From: Bosea sp. ANAM02
GTDB taxonomy: Bacteria > Pseudomonadota > Alphaproteobacteria > Rhizobiales > Beijerinckiaceae
Assembly: GCF_011764485.1 (NCBI RefSeq)
Contig: NZ_AP022848.1
Span: forward strand, 958,001-1,022,000
DNA: 64,000 nt
Direction of reading: 5' to 3'
A program made the position numbers and the translations under genes. Of this stretch, positions 48,739 through 58,186 are shown in pieces. Position 1 is the first letter of the stretch. The number at the start of each line of letters is the position of its first letter. The notes under the pieces were generated by a model. It searched no databases, was not told the DNA's origin, and was given only the letters and a program-made list of their open reading frames with translations.

Positions 48739-50457
48739 ATGACACGGACCTTTCGCTTCGGCGCCTGGAGGACTGGCTCGGCTGCGACGTTCAGATTATG
48801 GGCGCCTGCGCTCGCGGCGGTTTCGATCGACATTGACGGAGTACTGGATAGCTTTCCGATGGCTGAGACCGGCGGTGGCTGGTTCGAGTACCGCGCCGAT
48901 CTGCCGTTCGGAACCCGTTACCGCTATCGCTCTCCGGACGGGCTGACCTTCCCGGACCCCGCCTCGCGCCGGCAGGAGGGCGGGGTGCATGGCTGGAGCG
49001 TCCTTACTGACTCGGCTTATTCCTGGCGCTGCGGCGGCTGGTGCGGCAGGCCTTGGCGTGAGACTGTACTATACGAAATCCATCCCGGCCTTGCCGGCGG
49101 CTTCGCAGGGATAGCCGCGGAATTGCCGCGTCTCGCCGAATTGGGCGTCACGGCCGTCGAGCTGATGCCCATCGCCGATTTCCCAGGCGAGCGCTCATGG
49201 GGTTATGACGGCGTTCTGCCTTTCGCGCCGGCCGCCGCGTACGGATCTCCCAGTGAATTGAAGCGACTGGTCGATCAGGCGCATGAACTCGGCCTCGCTG
49301 TTCATCTCGACGTGGTTTTCAATCATTTCGGCCCGGATGGCTGCTATCTGCACGCTTATGCGCCGCAATTCTTCCGCCCCGGCAGCCATACGCCCTGGGG
49401 TGCGGCGATCGACTTCGATCGCCCGGAGGTCCGCGCTTATTTCATCGCCTGCGCGATTCAATGGCTGGACGAGTACCGGTTCGATGGGCTGCGGCTAGAC
49501 GCCGTCCATGCCATTCCCTCGCTCGATTTCCTCATGGAGTTCGAACGGGAGGTCCGCAATGCCATTCCGGCGGAGCGCGATATCCAGCTCATTGTCGAGA
49601 ACGACGCCAACGACTCCCGGCTGCTTTCGCATTTCGACGCGCAGTGGAACGACGATTTCCATCACGCTGTCCATGTCCTGCTGACGGGCGAGGCCACCAC
49701 CTACTACGGCAGCTTCGCCGCCGAGCCGGCCCGGCATCTCGCGCGCGTGCTGGCGGAGGGCTTCGCGTTCCAGGGCGAGGTCCCGTCCTTCAGCGGCGAG
49801 CCGCGCGGGCGACCGAGCGCACATCTGACGCCCACGCGCTTCGTCATCTGCCTGCAGAACCATGACCAGATCGGCAACCGCCTCTTCGGCGAACGCCTGC
49901 TGACCTTGGCCGATCCGGCCGCGGTCAGGGTCGCCGTCGCGCTGCTGCTGCTGACCCCACAGATTCCGCTGATCTTTATGGGCGAGGAGGAGGGCAGCCG
50001 CGCTCCCTTCCTGTATTTCACCGATCATCACGACGAGCTCGCCCAAGCTGTCAGGGAAGGTCGCAGGCGCGAATTCGCTCATCTCGATCCAGAAGGGGAG
50101 CGACCGCTTTTCGATCCCAATTCCGCGGCAACCTTCGCTGCCAGCAAGCCCATCGCCGACGATGATAGCGTCGAATGGAACGCCTTTTACCGGCAGCTCA
50201 TCATGCTCAGGCGCGACCGGATCGCCCCTCATCTCGACGACTGCCGCAGCCTGGGCGCAGCAGTACTAGGCCCGGCCGCCGTTCGGGCGTCCTGGGCCCT
50301 TGGCGAAGGAATTTTGACGGTTCTAGCGAATTTTTGCTCATGTGCCGTGCCGTGCGGTGCGGCCGACGGCGCGGCGATCTTCTCCCTGGGCGAGGTGGAA
50401 AATGAAGCGGGCGTGCTGCGCCTCGGACCCAGGTCGTTCCGCGCCTTCCTCTCGTAG
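48739..50457 (+). CDS. treZ: Malto-oligosyltrehalose trehalohydrolase
   Basis: Cuts trehalose from the maltooligosyltrehalose made by TreY. A GH13 enzyme of 572 residues with an N-terminal CBM48-like domain (TFRFGAWRTGSAATFRLWAP) and the four conserved regions: DVVFNHFGPDG, DGLRLDAVHAI (nucleophile Asp), LIVENDAND (acid Glu) and LQNHDQIGNR. The ATG at 48739 begins the conserved domain; a GTG at 48733 is possible and the longer frame upstream is not coding. It is convergent with treY, whose stop lies 11 bp away. Confidence 0.93.
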   Translation: MTRTFRFGAWRTGSAATFRLWAPALAAVSIDIDGVLDSFPMAETGGGWFEYRADLPFGTRYRYRSPDGLTFPDPASRRQEGGVHGWSVLTDSAYSWRCGGWCGRPWRETVLYEIHPGLAGGFAGIAAELPRLAELGVTAVELMPIADFPGERSWGYDGVLPFAPAAAYGSPSELKRLVDQAHELGLAVHLDVVFNHFGPDGCYLHAYAPQFFRPGSHTPWGAAIDFDRPEVRAYFIACAIQWLDEYRFDGLRLDAVHAIPSLDFLMEFEREVRNAIPAERDIQLIVENDANDSRLLSHFDAQWNDDFHHAVHVLLTGEATTYYGSFAAEPARHLARVLAEGFAFQGEVPSFSGEPRGRPSAHLTPTRFVICLQNHDQIGNRLFGERLLTLADPAAVRVAVALLLLTPQIPLIFMGEEEGSRAPFLYFTDHHDELAQAVREGRRREFAHLDPEGERPLFDPNSAATFAASKPIADDDSVEWNAFYRQLIMLRRDRIAPHLDDCRSLGAAVLGPAAVRASWALGEGILTVLANFCSCAVPCGAADGAAIFSLGEVENEAGVLRLGPRSFRAFLS

Positions 50458-50468
50458 GGCGTTCCTGA

Positions 50469-53033
50469 TCAGCGGTGGCCCAGCAGCACGCGGCAGCCGA
50501 GCCCCCGATCTGCGAGCTTCACCTGTCTCTCCGAAGCCGGTGGCCCGAGTAGCGGCTCCCAGTCCGAGGCCATTGCCGGCAATGTGACGCCAGTATCGCC
50601 CCACATCTCTTGGCGCAGAGACAGCGCGTCATCGACATCCGCTGCTGCGCAGCCGATCGGCAAGACGACCGCGAGCACCGCTTCCTCTGTTTCGCGGCAG
50701 AATGCGATCGCGTCGCCGGCCCGTGGCCCTCTCACGGAAAGAGGGTGATACCCGCTGCACTTGAACAATGCGGGATGGCGCCGCCGCACCGTCAGGAGCC
50801 GCTGCAGAAGAAATTGCTTGATCCGTCCGTCTTTCCAGGCGGCGCGGAGGCGATCTTCATCGATGCCTTGCAGCAGTGCTGTCTCGCGCGCTGCAAAATC
50901 CACAGGGCGTCGGTTGTCCGGATCCACCATGCTCAGGTCCCAGAACTCGCCGCCCTGATAGATATCCGGGATGCCGGGAGCGGTGCACTGGAGCACAGTC
51001 TGCGCCAGACTGTTGAAAGCACCGGCCGGTCCGATCTGCGCAAGATATGACTCGAGCGCATCGTGGAAGCCCCTGTTGCCGCGCGCGTCGAGGAGGGCAC
51101 GCAGGAAATCCTCGGCGAGCTGTTCATAGGCCTGATTGGGCGCGGCCCAGCCGGTGCGGAGCTTTGCCTCGCGCAATGCCTTGCGCCACCACCCGCTGAT
51201 ACGGTCGGCGTAGCCATCGGCGATCCCATTCGCCGGCCACGTGCCGATGAGCATCTGGTAGAGCATGTATTCGTCACCCCGGTCCAAGCCGTCCGGTCGG
51301 ACCGTCGCGTTGATTGCAAACCAGCCTTGCACCTCCTCCATCCAGGACTGCGGGTCCCGGCTGATCGTCGCGAGGCGGGCGCGGACGTCGGCGCCGCGCT
51401 TGTGATCATGCGTCGACAGGGTGAGCATGGCGTCAGGCTGGAGACGCGCCCGCTCGGCCATCGCCCGATGGAATTCCGCGATGGGTAAGGTGAAACGCGC
51501 TGCATCGAAGCCAACATCGTTGCGGGAGAGCAGGCGTCCATAGCGATAGAAAGCCGTATCCTCGACGCTGCGGGCGGCAAGCGGCGAGGTCAGCTGGTTA
51601 AAGCGTCGGATCACCGCTCGCCGGGCATGCGGTTCTTGTGCCGTCTCCGTTCCGGTCAGAACGGCGACGACGAAATCGATCGCGAGCAACTCGGCCTGTG
51701 GCTGCGCGCGTGCGGCGGCCACAGCCTCGGTGAAGCCGGAACCGGGATCTTCCGGGGCGCAGCCGCCGGTCAGATAGGTTCGATAGCAACGCATGTGGCA
51801 GGTGATGGCCGCGACGGCCCGCTTCATCGCTCCGCGGGGGATATCAGCTTCGCGGCCTGCAGCCTGGGAGAATATCATCAGGCGGCCCGTGATCGCCTCG
51901 AGCTGCCCGTCGAAAGCATGGTCCAGCATCTCGCGGCGTGCCGCGATTTCCTCGTCGTCGAAGTTCGCGGGCCGGCCGCTGAGCTCTGACCAGAACCGGC
52001 CGAGCCTGTTCTCTTCATCCGCTGCATGGAGAACCGCGCTGGCCTGATCCATGAAGTCGTAGCCCGTCGTTCCATCGGTCTGCCAGTCCGATGGAAGGGC
52101 CTCGCCGGATGCCAGGATTTTCTCGACTGCGATCCAGGCTGCGCCGGGTGCAGCCCAGTCCGGGCGTCGCGGTGCCAGCGCCGAGAGACGGGCTCGCAGA
52201 GCCGTGCAATAGCCGGCAGGATCGGCCAAGCCGTCGACATGATCGATACGCAGGCCGTCGATCCAGCCCCCTTCGTAAAGCGAGAAGGCAAGGCGATGGG
52301 CCGCCTCGAACGCGTCCGGTCGCTCCATCCGCATGCCGGCAAGCTGGGTGATATCGAAGAAGCGGCGCCAGTTGAGCCGGTCGCCGGCATTGCGCCAGTA
52401 GTCCAGATGAAAATGCTGTCGTTCGATCAGAGCACGTAGGGCTTCAGGGGCGCGCAGCGTCTCGGGGAAGGCATCGCGCAGCTCGGCGTCATCCTCCGGC
52501 CGGATCGGAAAGAGATGCTCGCCATAGCGCAGGGCGAAACCACTCCGCTCGGGATCCTCCACCAGCACGATCTTGCCAGCGGCAAGTGCCTCCTCGAGGG
52601 GCTCTCCGAGGAAAGGCGCATGGATCCGTCCTTCGAGCAGCGGATCGGCATCATCGAAATCGATGTCGAACCAGTCTGCATAGCGGCTGCCGCGCCCGTT
52701 CTTGAGCAGGTCGAGCCACATCGCATTGTCGTCGCCGCCGACGGCGACATGGTTCGGCACGATGTCGAGGACGATGCCGATCCCTTCGGCGCGAAGCGCC
52801 TCGGCCATAGCCAGGAACCCGTCCATCCCACCGAGCTCGGGGTTGATCTCGTCGTAGCTGATGACGTCGTAGCCATGCAGCGAGCCGGCGCGGGCGGCCA
52901 GGATCGGCGAAGCATACACATGGCTGATCCCAAGCCTACGCAGGTATCCGGCCAGCGCCGCGCCGTGCGCGAAGGGAAAGTCTTTGTGGAACTGCAGCCG
53001 ATAGGTCGCCAGCACACAACAGGCCTGCGTCAC
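50469..53033 (-). CDS. treY: Maltooligosyl trehalose synthase
   Basis: Turns the reducing-end alpha-1,4 bond of maltodextrins into alpha,alpha-1,1, giving maltooligosyltrehalose. A GH13 enzyme of about 854 residues: opening ATYRLQFHKDFPFAHGAALA, then DIVPNHVAVGG, GLRIDHVDGLADP (nucleophile), WIAVEKILASGE (acid) and LSTHDHKRGADVRARL. The GTG at 53033 with GGGGGT upstream gives the normal N terminus; a TTG at 53081 is in frame. No EcfG motif was found on its strand upstream. Works with TreZ to make trehalose from glycogen chains. Confidence 0.93.
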   Translation of the reverse strand: MTQACCVLATYRLQFHKDFPFAHGAALAGYLRRLGISHVYASPILAARAGSLHGYDVISYDEINPELGGMDGFLAMAEALRAEGIGIVLDIVPNHVAVGGDDNAMWLDLLKNGRGSRYADWFDIDFDDADPLLEGRIHAPFLGEPLEEALAAGKIVLVEDPERSGFALRYGEHLFPIRPEDDAELRDAFPETLRAPEALRALIERQHFHLDYWRNAGDRLNWRRFFDITQLAGMRMERPDAFEAAHRLAFSLYEGGWIDGLRIDHVDGLADPAGYCTALRARLSALAPRRPDWAAPGAAWIAVEKILASGEALPSDWQTDGTTGYDFMDQASAVLHAADEENRLGRFWSELSGRPANFDDEEIAARREMLDHAFDGQLEAITGRLMIFSQAAGREADIPRGAMKRAVAAITCHMRCYRTYLTGGCAPEDPGSGFTEAVAAARAQPQAELLAIDFVVAVLTGTETAQEPHARRAVIRRFNQLTSPLAARSVEDTAFYRYGRLLSRNDVGFDAARFTLPIAEFHRAMAERARLQPDAMLTLSTHDHKRGADVRARLATISRDPQSWMEEVQGWFAINATVRPDGLDRGDEYMLYQMLIGTWPANGIADGYADRISGWWRKALREAKLRTGWAAPNQAYEQLAEDFLRALLDARGNRGFHDALESYLAQIGPAGAFNSLAQTVLQCTAPGIPDIYQGGEFWDLSMVDPDNRRPVDFAARETALLQGIDEDRLRAAWKDGRIKQFLLQRLLTVRRRHPALFKCSGYHPLSVRGPRAGDAIAFCRETEEAVLAVVLPIGCAAADVDDALSLRQEMWGDTGVTLPAMASDWEPLLGPPASERQVKLADRGLGCRVLLGHR

Positions 53034-53168
53034 GATACCCCCGTTTCCGCCGGCCGATCCGAGCAGCCGCCGCCAGTCCAACGCGCTTTCGAGGCATTGG
53101 GTTTCGCAGCCTGGCGATCACGCCTAGCGCTCAGAAAAGGGTGCGTCGGAACATCGCAGCCGCTCCGC

Positions 53169-53193
53169 GGAACCCGGCATATCGAGGTGCGTT
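53169..53193 (+). promoter_or_regulatory. EcfG-type general stress promoter
   Basis: GGAAC (53169-53173), 16 bases, CGTT (53190-53193), 20 bases before the ATG of the small gene at 53213. Perfect consensus. Confidence 0.75.
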
Positions 53194-53212
53194 CAGCCGC
53201 CGGAGGTGAACC

Positions 53213-53416
53213 ATGCAAGTTGCTCCCATCCGTTCTCCGATCGACATGCTGCGCGCGCAATCCCGCCTCAAGATGCTGGGGGCTTGCACGCCCGGCTCCG
53301 CCGACGGGATCGAGAGCGCTGCCTTGCGCGATGCTATCGAGCATTACCGCTGCGTTACGGAAACGCTGGATCTGTCTCGGCGGCTGCCAGGTGTCGTCAG
53401 GCCGTCTCACGCCTGA
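53213..53416 (+). CDS. Small protein between treY and malQ (67 aa)
   Basis: A perfect ribosome site (CCGGAGGTGA) and a perfect EcfG promoter precede it, so expression is likely in spite of its size. The product (MQVAPIRSPIDMLRAQSRLK, ESAALRDAIEHYRCVTETLD) is soluble and helical. It ends five bases from the convergent malQ stop. Function unknown. Confidence 0.65.
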   Translation: MQVAPIRSPIDMLRAQSRLKMLGACTPGSADGIESAALRDAIEHYRCVTETLDLSRRLPGVVRPSHA

Positions 53417-53420
53417 ATGA

Positions 53421-55463
53421 TCAATTTGAGCGGTTGTCTCCCAGCGGCGCCAATCGGTCGCGGAGACCCTCGCCATCGAGCACCCTGGCGGCATTGCCTT
53501 CCAGACGGTGGCGCCAGTTCGGCTTCTCGACAGTCGTGCCGGGGACATTGGGCTGTACGCGCAGGCCGAGGGCGTCCTCGATCGGCACGATTTTCAGTGT
53601 GCAGGGCGTCGCCGCGACATAGCGGATCGCTGCATCGACGACAGGGGCGGTATCCTCCGGCGGCGGCCGCTCGCCTTCCGCCAGCCCGGCATCCCTGAAT
53701 GCGCCCCAGAGCACGCCACGATCCCAGGCCCTGACATTCTCGGCTTGGCCTGACTGGCCCGGAGCGTCGAGATCGGAACCCGACCACCAGCCGGCAGTCG
53801 GCACGAGGTCATGGGTGCTGGTCAGAGCCACCGCATCGCGATCCCAATCCCATGGCCCGACATAGCCATGCTGGGTCCGTTCGAAGCGCAGGACGCGCAG
53901 TCCCGCCACGCCCTGCTCGCGCAGGTAGTCGCGGAAGCCATAGGGCAGGGTGCCGAGATCTTCGCCGATGACGATGGCGCGATGGCGCCAGGATTCGAGC
54001 GCGATCAGGCGGAACAGCATCTCGGAGGGAAAGCTGACATAGGCGCCGTCGAGCGCGCCAGCGCCTTCCGGGATCAGCCAGAGCCGGCTCATCCCCATGA
54101 CGTGGTCGATCCGGATCCCGCCGACATGACGCAGGCTTGCCCGCAAGGTCTCGATGAAGGGCGCATAGCCGCTGGCCGCGAGACCGCGCGGCGAGAAGGT
54201 GGTCAGCGCCCAGTTCTGGCCATCGGCGGCGTAGTAGTCCGGCGGCGCTCCGATGCTCAGCCCGTGCAGGATTTCATCCTGGCGGCTCCAGGCGTGGCTG
54301 CCGGCACCATCCATGCCTATGGCGAGATCAGCGATGAGGCCGACGGTCATGCCGGCCTCCCGGCAGACGCGCTGCGCGTCACCATAGGACAGGCTTGTCA
54401 GCCACTGCAGGAAGAGCTGGTAGCGGACGTCCTCGGCATGCGCTTCGGAGAAAGCAGCCACCTGCGGATTGTCCGGATCGCGATAGCCGGGCTGCCATTC
54501 CCGCCAGGAGCGCAAGGTGGGATCGCGCGCGAGCTCGGCCGCGTGCAGGACTTCGAAGATCGCGTGGGAGCGCAGCAGGGGCGACGCTTCCGCCGCATAG
54601 CGTTCGAAGGCGGCTTGGCTCTCTTCGACCTTGGCCAGCTGATCGAAGAGCACACGCAGGAAGCGTTGCCGGAGCGGTGTCGCGGCCAGCCAGTCGATCT
54701 GGCTGAGCCTTCCCAGCCGCTCCATCTCCTCGGCGAGGCCAGCCTGGGCAGCAATATTCCGAAGCATCGCGTCCGAAAATGCCACGGCGGGGTTGGCGTG
54801 CAGCGGGTTGTAAAAGAGCCGGGTCGAAGGCGAGTAAGGGCTGAACTGGGCGGGGCGCGCGCCATAAAGCGCGTGGACCGGGCTGATCGCCAGGATGTCG
54901 GCCCCGAGCCGCGCTGCGGCGCGGCCCAATGCAGCCACGCCGGCGAAATTGCCGATGCCGCCGTCATCGGCGCTGCGCAGCGAATAAATCTGCGCAGCCA
55001 GACCCCAGCCCGGCCGACCTCCGGACAGATCGGAAAACCTGACGCAGTGTGCTGGGGCAACCGCGAGCGTGATCGCCTCTTCGCCGATATGGAGGGTGTG
55101 ATAGCCGGGCTCGTCAAAGGCCGGCAGAACAAGGCGATCGCCCGCTCGTTCTGCCTTGAGAATGCGGCGAGTGCCGTTCTCCAGTTCGGCTTCGAATTCG
55201 CCGGCGTCATTGCCGGTCGCGGGCAGGTCAATCGGATGCCCCACGCGGGCGGTTAGGAAACGCGCGGAGCCCGATAGCGGAAGCGCCTCGACGGCGTCGA
55301 GCGAATTGCGCAGAGCTCCGGCGGTGTCGGTGGGCAGGCCTAGCGCGAGCAGGATCGCGCGTAGGCTGTCCGGCGAGACCTGTCGCAAGGCGCCGGTCTG
55401 ATCGGTCCATTCGGGTGCGATGCCGGCGCGGGCAGCGAGCTGGCGCAGGATGTCATCGGTCAT
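53421..55463 (-). CDS. malQ: 4-alpha-glucanotransferase (amylomaltase)
   Basis: A GH77 enzyme of 680 residues that transfers glucan segments between maltodextrins. Core segments are [54 protein letters not shown] (nucleophile Asp), [13 protein letters not shown] (acid Glu) and [14 protein letters not shown]. The N-terminal 150 residues are the extension seen in bacterial MalQ. ATG at 55463 overlaps the glgB stop by four bases, so malQ is co-translated with glgB. Confidence 0.92.
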   Translation of the reverse strand: MTDDILRQLAARAGIAPEWTDQTGALRQVSPDSLRAILLALGLPTDTAGALRNSLDAVEALPLSGSARFLTARVGHPIDLPATGNDAGEFEAELENGTRRILKAERAGDRLVLPAFDEPGYHTLHIGEEAITLAVAPAHCVRFSDLSGGRPGWGLAAQIYSLRSADDGGIGNFAGVAALGRAAARLGADILAISPVHALYGARPAQFSPYSPSTRLFYNPLHANPAVAFSDAMLRNIAAQAGLAEEMERLGRLSQIDWLAATPLRQRFLRVLFDQLAKVEESQAAFERYAAEASPLLRSHAIFEVLHAAELARDPTLRSWREWQPGYRDPDNPQVAAFSEAHAEDVRYQLFLQWLTSLSYGDAQRVCREAGMTVGLIADLAIGMDGAGSHAWSRQDEILHGLSIGAPPDYYAADGQNWALTTFSPRGLAASGYAPFIETLRASLRHVGGIRIDHVMGMSRLWLIPEGAGALDGAYVSFPSEMLFRLIALESWRHRAIVIGEDLGTLPYGFRDYLREQGVAGLRVLRFERTQHGYVGPWDWDRDAVALTSTHDLVPTAGWWSGSDLDAPGQSGQAENVRAWDRGVLWGAFRDAGLAEGERPPPEDTAPVVDAAIRYVAATPCTLKIVPIEDALGLRVQPNVPGTTVEKPNWRHRLEGNAARVLDGEGLRDRLAPLGDNRSN

Positions 55464-57670
55464 TCGCCCGCTCCCGCGTGCTCGAGGACCAGAAGCGCGA
55501 GCGGCGGAAGGGTCAGCGAGAGCGATTGCGCCTGCCCGTGGGAGGCGAGGGGCGTCGTAGCAGCCTGCCCGCCATTGCCGAGCCCGGAACCTCCGTAGAT
55601 TTCCGCATCGCTGTTGAGGCGTTCGGCCCAAAGCCCCGCGGCTGCGACGCCGATGCGATAGTCGTGGCGCGGCACCGGCGTCATATTCGCGATCACCAGC
55701 AGGGGGGGCCTGCCGTCGCCGGCCGAGCGCGTGAAGGCGAAGACGGCGTTGGCCCGGTCATCCGCGATCACCCAGCCGAAACCTTCTGCCTGATGGTCGA
55801 GGCGGTGAAGCGCGGGGTGTCCGCGATAGACGGCATTGAGATCGCGCACGAGCTGCATTGTGCCGCGTCGGCGAACGTCGTCGTCGGCAGGCCAGGGAAA
55901 GGGCGCATCGACATTCCATTCTTCCTCCTGGCCGAATTCGCAGCCCATGAAGAGCAGCTTCTTGCCCGGATGGGTCCACATCAAGGAGAGGCACAGCCGC
56001 AGGTTGGCGAAACGCTGCCAGTCGTCGCCGGGCATCCGGGAGATGAGCGAGCCTTTGCCGTGGACCACTTCGTCATGCGAGATCGGCAAGACGAAGTTCT
56101 CGGAGAAGGCGTAGATCAATCCGAAGGTGACGTCGTCGCCGTGATAGCCGCGATGGATCGGGTCCCGCCCGAAATAGCGCAGGGTGTCGTGCATCCAGCC
56201 CATGTTCCATTTTAAATGGAAGCCGAGTCCGCCGTGATGGACCGGCGCGGTGACGCCGGGCCAGGCCGTCGATTCCTCTGCGATCGTGATGGCGCCGCGC
56301 CCGCGTGCGCCGACCAAAGTGTTGAGTTCCTGGAAGAAGGAGATCGCCTCTAGGTTCTCGCGACCGCCGAGATGGTTCGGCACCCATTCTCCAGGCTCGC
56401 GGCTGTAGTCTCGATAAAGCATGGAAGCGACCGCATCGACGCGCAGGCCATCGAGATGGAAAGTCTCCAGCCACCACAGCGCCGATGCGATCAAGAAGCC
56501 GCGGACCTCGCGCCGGCCGACATTGTAGATCAGCGTGTTCCAGTCGCGATGGAAGCCTTGGCGAGGGTCCTCATGCTCGTAGAGAGCCGTTCCGTCGAAG
56601 CAGGCGAGGCCGTGCTCGTCCGAAGGGAAATGGGCCGGCACCCAGTCCAGGATCACGCCGATGCCGGCGGCATGGCAGCGGTCGACGAAGCGGGCGAAGG
56701 CTTCGGGCGGTCCGAGCCTTGCGGTCGGAGCGAAGAGGCCGAGTGGCTGATAGCCCCATGAGCCGCCGAAGGGATGCTCGGTGATCGGCAGGAGCTCGAC
56801 ATGGCTGAAGCCCATGTATTCGAGATAGGGGATCAGCCTGTCGCAGGCCTCGTCCCAACTGCCCATCCTGCCCCATTCCGTTCTGAGCCATGAGCCGACA
56901 TGAACCTCGTAGATGGCCAGCGGCTCCGCCATCGGATTGGCCCGCTCGCGTCTCTTCAGCCATCCGGCGTCGTCCCATTCGAAATCGGGCGCGGCGGCGA
57001 CGATCGAGCCGGTGCGCGGCGGTTCCTCCTGCCGGCGGCCAAGCGGGTCGGCCTTCCAAGGGAGCTTTTTGCCGTTCGACCCGGTGATCGCGTATTTGTA
57101 AACGGCGCCCGGGCCGATGCCGGGAATGAACAGTTCCCAGATCCCCGGTCCGAGCCGGCGGCGCATAGGATGGCGGCGGACGTCCCAGCCGTTGAAATCG
57201 CCGACAACGGCCACCTGGGAGGCATTGGGCGCCCAGACGGCGAAAAGCACGCCGTCAATGCCATCGAAACTGCGCGGATTGGCGCCGAGCCGCGTCGCGA
57301 GGTCGAAATGCCGCCCCTCGGCGAAGAGATAGATGTCGTCCTCGGACAGCGACAGGCCGAAGGCATAGGGGTCAGCCGCCTCGACGATGCCATCCGGCCA
57401 GGAGATGCGGAGGCGGTAGGGGATATCGGCCGGCGCAGGCGCCTGGAAGACGCCGTCACCTTGCGTGATCATCGGCACCGCGTTGCGCTCCTCACCCTCT
57501 CCGGTGACGAGTTCGGCATAGTTGCAGCCAGGCAGGAAGGCGCGCACGAAGCTGCCACCGGCGAAGTCATGGCGGCCGAGAACGGCGAAGGGGTCGGGAT
57601 GGCGCCCTTCCTCCAGCAACACCAAATCATGCTGGGCCAAGGCGGGCAGAGAAGATGCAGACTGGCGCAT
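55460..57670 (-). CDS. glgB: 1,4-alpha-glucan branching enzyme
   Basis: Makes the alpha-1,6 branches of glycogen. 736 residues with two N-terminal CBM48-like modules (first at ~20-110, second around [20 protein letters not shown]), and GH13 regions [34 protein letters not shown] and [15 protein letters not shown]. Length fits the long GlgB form. It begins an operon with malQ. A GGAAC-N17-CGTT promoter lies 61 bases upstream of the start. Confidence 0.95.
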   Translation of the reverse strand: MRQSASSLPALAQHDLVLLEEGRHPDPFAVLGRHDFAGGSFVRAFLPGCNYAELVTGEGEERNAVPMITQGDGVFQAPAPADIPYRLRISWPDGIVEAADPYAFGLSLSEDDIYLFAEGRHFDLATRLGANPRSFDGIDGVLFAVWAPNASQVAVVGDFNGWDVRRHPMRRRLGPGIWELFIPGIGPGAVYKYAITGSNGKKLPWKADPLGRRQEEPPRTGSIVAAAPDFEWDDAGWLKRRERANPMAEPLAIYEVHVGSWLRTEWGRMGSWDEACDRLIPYLEYMGFSHVELLPITEHPFGGSWGYQPLGLFAPTARLGPPEAFARFVDRCHAAGIGVILDWVPAHFPSDEHGLACFDGTALYEHEDPRQGFHRDWNTLIYNVGRREVRGFLIASALWWLETFHLDGLRVDAVASMLYRDYSREPGEWVPNHLGGRENLEAISFFQELNTLVGARGRGAITIAEESTAWPGVTAPVHHGGLGFHLKWNMGWMHDTLRYFGRDPIHRGYHGDDVTFGLIYAFSENFVLPISHDEVVHGKGSLISRMPGDDWQRFANLRLCLSLMWTHPGKKLLFMGCEFGQEEEWNVDAPFPWPADDDVRRRGTMQLVRDLNAVYRGHPALHRLDHQAEGFGWVIADDRANAVFAFTRSAGDGRPPLLVIANMTPVPRHDYRIGVAAAGLWAERLNSDAEIYGGSGLGNGGQAATTPLASHGQAQSLSLTLPPLALLVLEHAGAGE

Positions 57671-57730
57671 AAGTAGGCTATTCCGGGAACTGGAGGCGTT
57701 TCGCCCGAGCTGCGGAAGCGGCCATGATGC

Positions 57731-57756
57731 AACGCAACAGAGGGGGTCCGCGTTCC
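57731..57756 (-). promoter_or_regulatory. EcfG-type general stress promoter for glgB-malQ
   Basis: On the - strand GGAAC (57756-57752), 17 bases, CGTT (57734-57731), 61 bases before the glgB start. Confidence 0.68.
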
Positions 57757-57793
57757 GCTTCCGCGCGATCGCGACCCTGCAAAACCATCTGCC

Positions 57794-57818
57794 GGAACCA
57801 ACCGTCCGGCATGCAGTT
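57794..57818 (+). promoter_or_regulatory. Near-consensus EcfG promoter for the DUF2934 gene
   Basis: GGAAC (57794-57798), 16 bases, AGTT (57815-57818), 40 bases before the gene at 57858. One mismatch. Confidence 0.5.
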
Positions 57819-57857
57819 CATCCAGCGCGCCTCAGCCGCATTGCCAGGAGATAGATG

Positions 57858-58121
57858 ATGAGCCGGGAACAGATCGTCCGCGATACCGCCTATGCGATCT
57901 GGGAAGCCGAGGGTAAACCCGAGGGCCGCGATGCCGAGCACTGGCGCCTCGCCGAGGAGCGGGTCACGGCCAGCACCGGTGAAACCGGCAAGGCAGCGAA
58001 GCCTGCCAAGGGCGAGGTTTCGGCGACCGTGGACGACAAGCCGAAGGCGACGATTCCGGTCAAGAAGGCGGCGACCGGGAATGCGGGCGCGCGGAAATCC
58101 GCCCCGAAGGCCAAGAGCTGA
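57858..58121 (+). CDS. DUF2934 protein (87 aa)
   Basis: The N-terminal 40 residues (REQIVRDTAYAIWEAEGKPE then GRDAEHWRLAEERV) are the DUF2934 signature, common in Rhizobiales beside stress and glycogen genes. The rest is a Lys/Ala-rich tail (KKAATGNAGARKSAPKAKS) like that of DNA-binding histone-like tails. ATG at 57858, directly after an alternative ATG at 57855; AGGAGATAG precedes both. Divergent from glgB. Confidence 0.8.
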   Translation: MSREQIVRDTAYAIWEAEGKPEGRDAEHWRLAEERVTASTGETGKAAKPAKGEVSATVDDKPKATIPVKKAATGNAGARKSAPKAKS

Positions 58122-58142
58122 GTGCTGTCCTGAGTGCTGTCC
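58119..58142. repeat. Tandem 12-bp duplication after the DUF2934 gene
   Basis: TGAGTGCTGTCC is repeated directly at 58119-58130 and 58131-58142; the first copy contains the gene's stop codon. Confidence 0.6.
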
Positions 58143-58186
58143 TGCCGAAGATGCTGCGTGCGTCTTGTTCGGCCTGTTCACCATGA

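Noticed and set aside
53811..55256. Forward ORF of 481 codons over malQ
   Set aside because: Antisense shadow of malQ, whose GH77 motifs are on the - strand.
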